Shown here piece by piece: positions 1-5,143 of a stretch of 5,143 nt of DNA. Below the pieces are notes generated by a model, which did not search any database, was not told the DNA's origin, and saw only the letters and a list, made by a program, of their open reading frames with translations. This DNA is from Dichotomicrobium sp046543175 (GTDB lineage: Bacteria > Pseudomonadota > Alphaproteobacteria > Rhizobiales > Rhodomicrobiaceae): contig JBKGZY010000190.1 in assembly GCA_046543175.1 (NCBI GenBank), positions 1 to 5,143 of the forward strand, given 5' to 3'. The first letter of the stretch is position 1; each line of letters starts with the position of its first letter. A program made the position numbers and the translations under genes.

Positions 1-1972
1 GCTCGATACCGGCGCGGTCATCGAGCCCTTGCACACGCCGCTCACGGCGGGCGACAAGGCGCGGGCTTCGGGCCATCCCGGCGCGCCGCCGTTCGTGCGC
101 GGTGTCGCGGCGCAGACCACCAGCAAGCGCGCCTGGCAAATCCTTCAGCTTGCCGACCGGCGTGACACCGCAGCGGCGAACAAGCAGGCGCGCGAGGATC
201 TCGCCGGCGGCGCGGACGGGCTGTGGCTCGAGTTCAGCGGCGGTGTCGCCTATGGCGGCGGCGAAATGGATGTGCGCGACCTGTCCGCGCTTGAGCAGGC
301 GCTCGCGGAGATTCCGCTCGATCGGACGCGAATTCACTTTTCGCCCGGCGATCGCGCGCTGCCGGCGAGCGCGCTGCTGATCGCGCTGGCCCGCAGGCGG
401 GGGGTCGCGCCGGATAAGCTCTCCGGGTCACTCGGCTTTGATCCGCTTTCGGTTTTCGCCGCACGGGGTGAAGCACCGGTACGCGGCGACCGCGCACTCG
501 CCGATGCGGTGGACGCGACCCTTTTCGCGCAGCGCGAGGGGCTGGGCATGACGCCGCTTCTCGCCTCCGGGCGCGTCTGGCACCAGGCGGGCGGCTCGGC
601 GGTGGAGGAACTGGCCTGCGTGCTCGCCGCGGCCGTCGCCTATTGGCGCGGGCTGGCCGAAGCCGGGCCGGATTTGACGACGGCGGCCGGGTTGATCGGC
701 CTGCATCTGACGGCCGAGCCTGACGTTTTCCTCAGCATCGCCAAGTTCCGTGCCACACGCGCGCTGTGGGCACGGGCAACCGAAGCCGCGGGGATCGCGC
801 CGCAGCCCGCCACACTGACCGCGGAAATGTCGTATCGCACGATGACCAGCCGGGATGCGCATACCAACCTGCTGCGCGCCACGGCGGCGGCGTTCGCCGC
901 CGGGACGGGCGGCGCTGAGGCGGTCCTGCTGCTGCCGTTCAGCGCTGCGGCGGGGGTGCCGGATGCCTTCGCGCGGCGGCTGGCACGCAACACGCAGATC
1001 ATCCTGTCCGAAGAAGCCGCGCTCGGGCGGGTGGTCGATACGGCGGGCGGTTCCTGGTATGTCGAGACGCTGACCCATGATCTGGCGGCGCGCGCCTGGA
1101 CCGTGTTTCAGGAGATCGAGGCGGCGGGCGGACTGCTGGCCGCGCTGAAGAGCGGCGACATCGCCCGGCGGCTGGAGAGCGTGCGCGAGCGGCGCGCCGC
1201 GGAGATCGCCCGGCGCGAGCGCTCCATCACCGGCGTTTCGGCCTATCCGTATCTGGACGAGGCGCCCGCGCCGGTCGTCCGCGAGGACGCCGCGCCTGTG
1301 GCCGCCGAAACGCCGGGTGGCGTTCCCGAGTTGCCGCCGCCGGGGGAGGGCGCGCGCATGGCCGCGCTGGTCGAGGCCGCGGCAGGCGGGTTGAGCGTCA
1401 CGGATATGGTCGCTGCGCTGCACGCACCTTGCGAGCCGCTGCCGCCGCTTCCCGGCATGGCGCAGCGGGATGCGCATGGATTCGAGGCGCTGCGGGCGGC
1501 CTCGGACGAGGCGCTGGCTGTGGCCGGGGTGCGTCCGCCGGTGTTTTTGGCCAATATCGGCCCGCTCGCGGCGTTCACCGAACGAGCAACCTGGGCCAAG
1601 AACTTCTTCGAGGCCGGCGGAATCGCGGCGCTGGACAGGCCGGGGGCCGACAGCGTCGGCGCGCTGGTCGACGCCTTCAGTAAAAGCGGCGCCTCGATCG
1701 TGTGCCTGTGCGGGACGGACGACGGTTACGCCGCGCTGTCGGGTGCGGCTGCGGCGCTGCGCGAGGCCGGCGCGGTAGCTGTCTATATCGTCGGTACGGC
1801 CGCCACACTCGAAGCCCTGCCGCAGGCGGATACCGGCGCGGTCCATCGCGTACTGCATGAGGGTTGCGACGCGCTGGCGATACTGTCCGAGGCGCACCGG
1901 ATATTGCAGGTCGATGAGGTCATCGGTTCGGCGCGCAGACGCGAGGCTGACGAGGTCGATGTTTCAGGCTGA
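1..1972 (+). CDS. mutA: Methylmalonyl-CoA mutase small (beta) subunit, 5'-truncated by the window edge
   Basis: Non-catalytic partner of the adenosylcobalamin-dependent mutase that interconverts (R)-methylmalonyl-CoA and succinyl-CoA in the cytoplasm. The frame is open to the left edge (first whole codon at base 2; 656 codons visible before the TGA at 1970-1972). The residues before the in-frame TTG at 29 read IEPLHTP, a conserved MutA N-terminal motif, followed by PGAPPFVRG, so that TTG is internal; I infer roughly 45-50 N-terminal residues are missing. A TIM-barrel acyl-CoA domain runs to about base 1240, with family motifs including FARRLARNTQ (near 968) and GGSWYVETLTHDLA (near 1046), the latter nearly identical to MutB. 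A Pro/Ala-rich linker (about 1255-1345) leads to a Rossmann-like B12-type domain (about 1535-1920). There the DxHxxG cobalamin-ligating motif is absent, replaced by NIGPLAAFTERA (1553-1588), as is known for small subunits. Translation is intact, with no frameshift. It precedes mutB by 30 bases, presumably in one operon. Confidence 0.95.
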   Translation, partial: LDTGAVIEPLHTPLTAGDKARASGHPGAPPFVRGVAAQTTSKRAWQILQLADRRDTAAANKQAREDLAGGADGLWLEFSGGVAYGGGEMDVRDLSALEQALAEIPLDRTRIHFSPGDRALPASALLIALARRRGVAPDKLSGSLGFDPLSVFAARGEAPVRGDRALADAVDATLFAQREGLGMTPLLASGRVWHQAGGSAVEELACVLAAAVAYWRGLAEAGPDLTTAAGLIGLHLTAEPDVFLSIAKFRATRALWARATEAAGIAPQPATLTAEMSYRTMTSRDAHTNLLRATAAAFAAGTGGAEAVLLLPFSAAAGVPDAFARRLARNTQIILSEEAALGRVVDTAGGSWYVETLTHDLAARAWTVFQEIEAAGGLLAALKSGDIARRLESVRERRAAEIARRERSITGVSAYPYLDEAPAPVVREDAAPVAAETPGGVPELPPPGEGARMAALVEAAAGGLSVTDMVAALHAPCEPLPPLPGMAQRDAHGFEALRAASDEALAVAGVRPPVFLANIGPLAAFTERATWAKNFFEAGGIAALDRPGADSVGALVDAFSKSGASIVCLCGTDDGYAALSGAAAALREAGAVAVYIVGTAATLEALPQADTGAVHRVLHEGCDALAILSEAHRILQVDEVIGSARRREADEVDVSG

Positions 1973-1989
1973 CCGGCAAGCCCGAGAGC

Positions 1990-1994
1990 GGAAG
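1990..1994 (+). promoter_or_regulatory. Ribosome binding site of mutB (decides GTG versus ATG start)
   Basis: GGAAG lies in the mutA-mutB gap. A GTG (2000-2002) is followed directly by an in-frame ATG (2003-2005). The spacer is 8 bases to the ATG but only 5 to the GTG, which favours the ATG. No promoter or terminator is evident in this 30-base gap, consistent with co-transcription of mutA and mutB. Confidence 0.55.
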
Positions 1995-2002
1995 CAAACG
2001 TG

Positions 2003-4168
2003 ATGAGCAGGATTCCCGATTACAGCGCGATCCCCTGGGAATTGCCCGCCCCGGCGGCAGCGCCGGACACGGAGGAGACGCCCGGCCGGACGCCGGAAGG
2101 CATTGCCATCAAGCCGGTCTACGACGCGGCCGATCTGGAGGGTATCGGGGCGATCGACAGCTATCCGGGCATGCCGCCTTACCTGCGCGGGCCGTACCCG
2201 ACGATGTACACCCAGCGGCCCTGGACGATCCGCCAATATGCCGGCTTCTCGACCGCCGAGGATTCCAACGCGTTTTACCGGCGCAACCTCGCGGCGGGCC
2301 AGAAGGGCCTGTCGATCGCTTTCGACCTGGCGACCCATCGCGGCTATGACAGCGACCATCCGCGCGTTGCCGGCGATGTCGGCATGGCCGGCGTGGCGAT
2401 CGACTCGATCCTCGACATGCGCACGCTGTTCGACGGCATCCCGCTCGACCGGATGAGCGTGTCGATGACCATGAACGGCGCGGTGCTGCCCGTGATGGCG
2501 CTTTACATCGTGGCGGCGGAAGAGCAGGGCGTGGCGCACGAAAAGCTGACCGGGACCATCCAGAACGACATCCTGAAGGAGTTCATGGTCCGCAACACCT
2601 ATATCTTTCCGCCCAAGCCGTCGATGCGGATCGTCTCGGACATCTTCGCCTACTGCGCGACGGAGATGCCGCGCTTCAACCCCATCTCGATTTCCGGCTA
2701 TCACATGCAGGAGGCCGGCGCGACGGCGGATCTGGAACTGGCCTATACGCTCGCCGACGGGCTGGAATACGTGCGCGCAGGCGTCGCGGCGGGGCTGGAC
2801 ATCGACAATTTCGCGCCGCGCCTGTCGTTCTTCTGGGCGATCGGCATGAACTTCTTCATGGAGGTCGCCAAGCTGCGCGCCGCGCGGGTGCTCTGGTCCG
2901 AGCTCGTGCAGGAATTCGCGCCGAAAAATCCGAAGTCGCTGGCGCTGCGCTGCCACTGCCAGACCAGCGGCTGGAGCCTGACCGCGCAGGACGTCTACAA
3001 CAACGTTGTACGCACCTGTATCGAGGCGATGGCGGCAGTGCATGGCGGCACGCAGTCGCTGCACACCAATGCGCTCGACGAGGCGCTGGCGCTGCCCAGC
3101 GATTTCTCCGCGCGCATCGCCCGTAACACCCAGCTTTTCCTGGCGCAGGAGACCGGCGCGACCCGCGTCATCGACCCTTGGGGCGGCTCCTATTACGTCG
3201 AGCGGTTGACCCATGATCTCGCCGAGCGGGCGCGGGCGCATCTGCGGGAGGTGGAAGAACTGGGTGGCATGGCCAAGGCCATCGAGGCAGGCGTGCCGAA
3301 AATGCGGATCGAGGAAGCTGCCGCGCGGACGCAGGCGCGCATCGATTCCGGCAAGCAGACCATCGTCGGGGTGAACCGCTACCGGCCCGAAGCGGATGCG
3401 GAAATCGACGTGCTGAAGGTGGACAACACGGCCGTGCGCAACCAGCAGATCGCCAAGCTGGAGCGCCTGCGCGCCGAACGCGACGAGCAGGCCGTCAAGC
3501 AGGCGCTGGACGCGCTCAAGACCTGCGCCGGGACGGGCGATGGCAACCTGCTCGCGCTGGCGGTGGAGGCCGCGCGGGCGCACGCCACGGTCGGCGAGAT
3601 GACCGGCGCGATGGAAGCGGTGTGGGGCCGGCATCAGGCCGACACGCGCACGATTTCGGGCGTCTACCGGGAGGAGATCGGACAGATGGATGACGCCGTT
3701 CGCAAGGTGCAGGCGATGGCCGATGATTTCGCGCGTGAGGAAGGCCGCCGCCCGCGCATCCTGATCGCGAAAGTCGGCCAGGACGGGCATGACCGCGGAC
3801 AGAAGGTGATCGCCTCGGCCTTTGCCGATCTGGGCTTCGACGTGGATATCGGCGCGCTGTTCGCCACGCCTGCTGAAGCCGCGCGCCAGGCGGTGGAGAA
3901 CGACGCGCATATCGTCGGCGTGTCCTCGCTGGCGGCCGGGCACTTGACGCTCGTGCCGGAAGTGCGCGCGGAACTGGAGCGGCTCGGCCGGCCGGACATC
4001 ATGGTGGTGGTCGGTGGAGTGGTGCCGCCGCAGGACTACGACGCGGTTTATGAAGCCGGGGCGAAGGCGATTTTCGGCCCCGGCACGGTGATCGCGGAGG
4101 CGGCGGCCGATCTGATCGAGATGCTGCGCCGCGATCTGGGGCACGGCCCGCGCGAAGCGGCGGAGTGA
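2003..4168 (+). CDS. mutB: Methylmalonyl-CoA mutase large (alpha) catalytic subunit
   Basis: Catalyses the adenosylcobalamin-dependent radical rearrangement of (R)-methylmalonyl-CoA to succinyl-CoA and back, as the catalytic half of the MutAB heterodimer. It has 721 residues from the ATG at 2003, close to the 728 of Propionibacterium MutB; a GTG one codon earlier is the alternative start. The N-terminal half is the TIM barrel. Propionibacterium residues Tyr75, Met78, Arg82, Thr85, Arg87 and Tyr89 map onto the YPTMYTQRPWTIRQY stretch (radical-clamp Tyr at 79); Tyr243-His244 map to Tyr233-His234; Ser114, Ser164, Thr166, Gln197, Arg207, Arg283 and Ser285 are also conserved. After a linker, the C-terminal cobalamin-binding domain (about 585-710) has KVGQDGHDRG, with the DxHxxG lower-axial His at 596 and Lys at 590, then SSL (641-643) and the GG pair in VVVGG (671-672). 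It therefore looks fully active. Homologues are also named scpA or bhbA. No truncation or frameshift is seen. Confidence 0.98.
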   Translation: MSRIPDYSAIPWELPAPAAAPDTEETPGRTPEGIAIKPVYDAADLEGIGAIDSYPGMPPYLRGPYPTMYTQRPWTIRQYAGFSTAEDSNAFYRRNLAAGQKGLSIAFDLATHRGYDSDHPRVAGDVGMAGVAIDSILDMRTLFDGIPLDRMSVSMTMNGAVLPVMALYIVAAEEQGVAHEKLTGTIQNDILKEFMVRNTYIFPPKPSMRIVSDIFAYCATEMPRFNPISISGYHMQEAGATADLELAYTLADGLEYVRAGVAAGLDIDNFAPRLSFFWAIGMNFFMEVAKLRAARVLWSELVQEFAPKNPKSLALRCHCQTSGWSLTAQDVYNNVVRTCIEAMAAVHGGTQSLHTNALDEALALPSDFSARIARNTQLFLAQETGATRVIDPWGGSYYVERLTHDLAERARAHLREVEELGGMAKAIEAGVPKMRIEEAAARTQARIDSGKQTIVGVNRYRPEADAEIDVLKVDNTAVRNQQIAKLERLRAERDEQAVKQALDALKTCAGTGDGNLLALAVEAARAHATVGEMTGAMEAVWGRHQADTRTISGVYREEIGQMDDAVRKVQAMADDFAREEGRRPRILIAKVGQDGHDRGQKVIASAFADLGFDVDIGALFATPAEAARQAVENDAHIVGVSSLAAGHLTLVPEVRAELERLGRPDIMVVVGGVVPPQDYDAVYEAGAKAIFGPGTVIAEAAADLIEMLRRDLGHGPREAAE

Positions 4169-4180
4169 GCGCGCAAACGG

Positions 4181-4222
4181 CTACAGCATCGGGCGATAAA
4201 TCCTGACCGTCGGATGCTGTAG
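4181..4222. repeat. Inverted repeat 1 (10-bp perfect stem, possible mutAB terminator or 3' stabiliser)
   Basis: CTACAGCATC (4181-4190) and GATGCTGTAG (4213-4222) are perfect reverse complements. Past one G/G mismatch the stem can continue for four more pairs (4192-4195 with 4208-4211, one of them G-U), leaving a 12-base loop. It begins 12 bases after the mutB stop. The 3' side continues AGTCTTTGG with no real run of T, so it is not a classical intrinsic terminator; a role in 3'-end protection or Rho-linked termination is possible but unproven. Confidence 0.75.
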
Positions 4223-4236
4223 AGTCTTTGGTTGTC

Positions 4237-4281
4237 GCGCCGGGTTCGCGAAAAACCGGTTTCCACTTTTTCGCCCGGCGC
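4237..4281. repeat. Inverted repeat 2 (15-bp interrupted stem with AACCGGTTTCCAC tip)
   Basis: The left arm is GCGCCGGG (4237-4244), a 4-base bulge (TTCG, 4245-4248), then CGAAAAA (4249-4255). The right arm is TTTTTCG (4267-4273) followed directly by CCCGGCGC (4274-4281). Fifteen base pairs can form around an 11-base loop (4256-4266). The T tract sits within the right arm, not after it, so in the + direction this is not a standard intrinsic terminator. It ends 22 bases before the downstream start codon and would lie in that gene's 5' leader if transcribed from upstream. Confidence 0.75.
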
Positions 4282-4292
4282 TCTAAGACGGC

Positions 4293-4300
4293 AAGGGGGG
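4293..4300 (+). promoter_or_regulatory. Ribosome binding site of the DUF3298 gene
   Basis: The purine run AAGGGGGG ends 3 bases before ATG 4304 (about 4-6 bases from the core of the run). It is the only Shine-Dalgarno-like sequence near the gene's start and supports ATG 4304 over the in-frame TTG at 4232, which lies just ahead of the second hairpin and has no such site close in front of it. Confidence 0.5.
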
Positions 4301-4303
4301 ACG

Positions 4304-5059
4304 ATGCCGCCAAGATGGCTGATAGCCGGCGTAGCCGTATTCATGAGCGTATGGCTCGGGACCGCCGCAGCCCAGGAGAGGCGCGATTCCGTCCAGTTCT
4401 CGGAAAAGACCGAAGCGGCGGAGATGTCGGCGGCGATGCCGCGCGGCGTTTTCGATACGCCGGGGCTGGCCGTAAAGCTCACGCGGGACGCGCAGCGGCG
4501 GATGAATGCATTCGCCGAAGACGCTGGCGCCGCGCACAAGGAGTACGGCGGCAACCAGCACTGGCGGTCGTGGACGCTGGAGATCAAGCACGAGGTGACG
4601 TGGCAGAGCGCACGGCTTGTCAGTGTCCTTCGCCAGGCATGGACTTATACCGGCGGCGCGCATGGCAATGTCGCGCTCGATTCCCTCGTCTATGACCGTG
4701 CGTCGGACAAGGTTCTGGCGCTTGAGGACTTCTTCGGTTCGCTGCCGGACGGCGCGCCGGTCCTGAAGGTGCTGGCGGATCATGCGCGACAGCGGCTGAA
4801 CGAAAAGCTCGGCCAGTTCTCCGATACGCAGTGGATCGCAGAAGGCACGGCGCCCGAACGCGCGACCTACGATGCGTTCACGCTCGTGCCGTCGACGGAA
4901 AACGGCAAGGCCGGCGGAATCGCCGTGCACTTCGCGCCATATGCCGTCGCGCCCTATGCCGCCGGCCCGCAGCAGGTGACGGTCCCGCAGGCGGTGTTCA
5001 AGGACGCCGTAAAGTCGCAGTGGCGCGGCGTCTTCGCCGGAGAGCCGGTCGCGCCGTAA
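4304..5059 (+). CDS. Secreted DUF4163/DUF3298 (RsiV/PdaC-like) protein, function unknown
   Basis: A 251-residue protein with a clear Sec signal peptide: MPPRW, a hydrophobic stretch LIAGVAVFMSVWLG, then TAAA|QE with probable cleavage after Ala23. There is no lipobox Cys and no further membrane segment, so a soluble periplasmic or secreted product is expected. The mature part resembles DUF4163 (roughly 50-130, with the hallmark YTGGAH at 115-120) followed by DUF3298 (roughly 138-232, with FAPYAVAPYAAGPQ near 210-223 and a terminal VTVP strand). In Bacillus this module occurs in the anti-sigma factor RsiV, where it binds lysozyme, and in the deacetylase PdaC; this protein has neither an anti-sigma helix nor a deacetylase domain, so only the extracytoplasmic module is present. 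The in-frame extension up to TTG 4232 would translate through a palindromic repeat and put 24 charged residues before the signal peptide, so ATG 4304 is chosen. The stop is TAA at 5057-5059. Ligand and role are unknown. Confidence 0.85.
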   Translation: MPPRWLIAGVAVFMSVWLGTAAAQERRDSVQFSEKTEAAEMSAAMPRGVFDTPGLAVKLTRDAQRRMNAFAEDAGAAHKEYGGNQHWRSWTLEIKHEVTWQSARLVSVLRQAWTYTGGAHGNVALDSLVYDRASDKVLALEDFFGSLPDGAPVLKVLADHARQRLNEKLGQFSDTQWIAEGTAPERATYDAFTLVPSTENGKAGGIAVHFAPYAVAPYAAGPQQVTVPQAVFKDAVKSQWRGVFAGEPVAP

Positions 5060-5143
5060 CGGATTGTGGTTTCAGCGCGACCCGGCAGTACATCACGTTA
5101 TGTGGGCGCCCTGAGCGGCGGTATAGATTTTGTAGATGGACTG

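Larger units (their letters stand above)
4181..4285. repeat. Composite two-hairpin intergenic palindromic element
   Basis: Nearly the whole mutB-DUF3298 gap is two inverted repeats joined by a short spacer (4223-4236). The layout is a CTACAGC...GCTGTAG hairpin, a spacer containing CTTTGG, then a hairpin with AACCGGTTTCCACTT in its tip. From memory, this order matches mosaic intergenic repeats common in Rhizobiales genomes, but I could not run a search. The short words TAGAG (4220-4224) and CTCTA (4281-4285) also form an inverted pair around the second hairpin. The element could act as an mRNA 3'-end stabiliser for mutAB, a poor terminator, or simply a dispersed non-autonomous repeat. Only one copy is in this window, so dispersal is not shown here. 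Confidence 0.6.

Noticed and set aside
428..1897. A 489-codon open frame on the minus strand inside mutA.
   Set aside because: Same mirror-register effect of GC-rich codon use; low-complexity Arg-rich translation with no family resemblance.
1964..4144. A 726-codon open frame on the minus strand lying over all of mutB.
   Set aside because: It is in exact codon register with mutB, so it stays open because mutB avoids TTA, CTA and TCA codons, whose complements are stops. Its translation is rich in Arg, His and Gly with no recognisable domain, while the + strand product is unmistakable.
4232..4303. N-terminal extension of the DUF3298 protein to TTG 4232.
   Set aside because: It would translate through a palindromic repeat and bury the signal peptide behind 24 charged residues; ATG 4304 has a purine-rich ribosome binding site directly upstream.
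4283..4930. A 215-codon minus-strand open frame over the DUF3298 gene, and other overlapping frames (4048-4587 minus, 4228-4695 plus).
   Set aside because: The + strand frame has a signal peptide, a ribosome binding site and family motifs; the others have none and are shadows of GC-rich coding.
5104..5111. GGGCGCCC palindrome after the DUF3298 gene as a possible terminator.
   Set aside because: It has no loop and no following T run, and an 8-base GC palindrome is expected by chance in such GC-rich DNA.
5098..5127. Possible promoter for a following gene: TATAGA (5122-5127) with TTATGT 18 bases upstream.
   Set aside because: The -35 match is very poor, and a single -10-like hexamer at the window edge is not enough. 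The ATG at 5136 has no ribosome binding site and only two full codons in view.

Overview
This window is ordinary chromosomal sequence from a GC-rich bacterium, most likely an alphaproteobacterium. Two things suggest this: the methylmalonyl-CoA mutase sequences read like alphaproteobacterial ones, and the gap after them holds a two-hairpin palindromic element of a style I recall from Rhizobiales (Hyphomicrobiales) genomes. The lineage call is inference, not a database result.

Layout. Bases 1-1972 carry the 3' part of the small (beta) subunit gene of coenzyme B12-dependent methylmalonyl-CoA mutase (mutA); its true start lies upstream of the window. After a 30-base gap with a ribosome binding site, 2003-4168 carries the complete large catalytic subunit gene (mutB), with every key active-site and cobalamin-binding residue I could check in place. 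Bases 4169-4303 are intergenic and dominated by two inverted repeats (4181-4222 and 4237-4281). Bases 4304-5059 encode a small secreted or periplasmic protein with a DUF4163/DUF3298 (RsiV/PdaC-like) architecture of unknown function. The last 84 bases (5060-5143) hold no gene I can support. All three genes are on the + strand.

How the genes work together. MutA and MutB form the heterodimer that interconverts (R)-methylmalonyl-CoA and succinyl-CoA, linking propionyl-CoA catabolism (odd-chain fatty acids, Val, Ile, Met, Thr) and, in some alphaproteobacteria, the ethylmalonyl-CoA pathway to the TCA cycle. The two genes are paralogues: the small subunit keeps the fold but has lost the cobalamin-ligating motif. 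The epimerase and the MeaB GTPase chaperone are not visible here. The secreted DUF3298 protein has no evident functional link to the mutase; its position may be incidental.

I found no previously undescribed system. The part most worth a second look is the composite palindrome at 4181-4285, which ends only 18 bases before the start codon of the secreted-protein gene.
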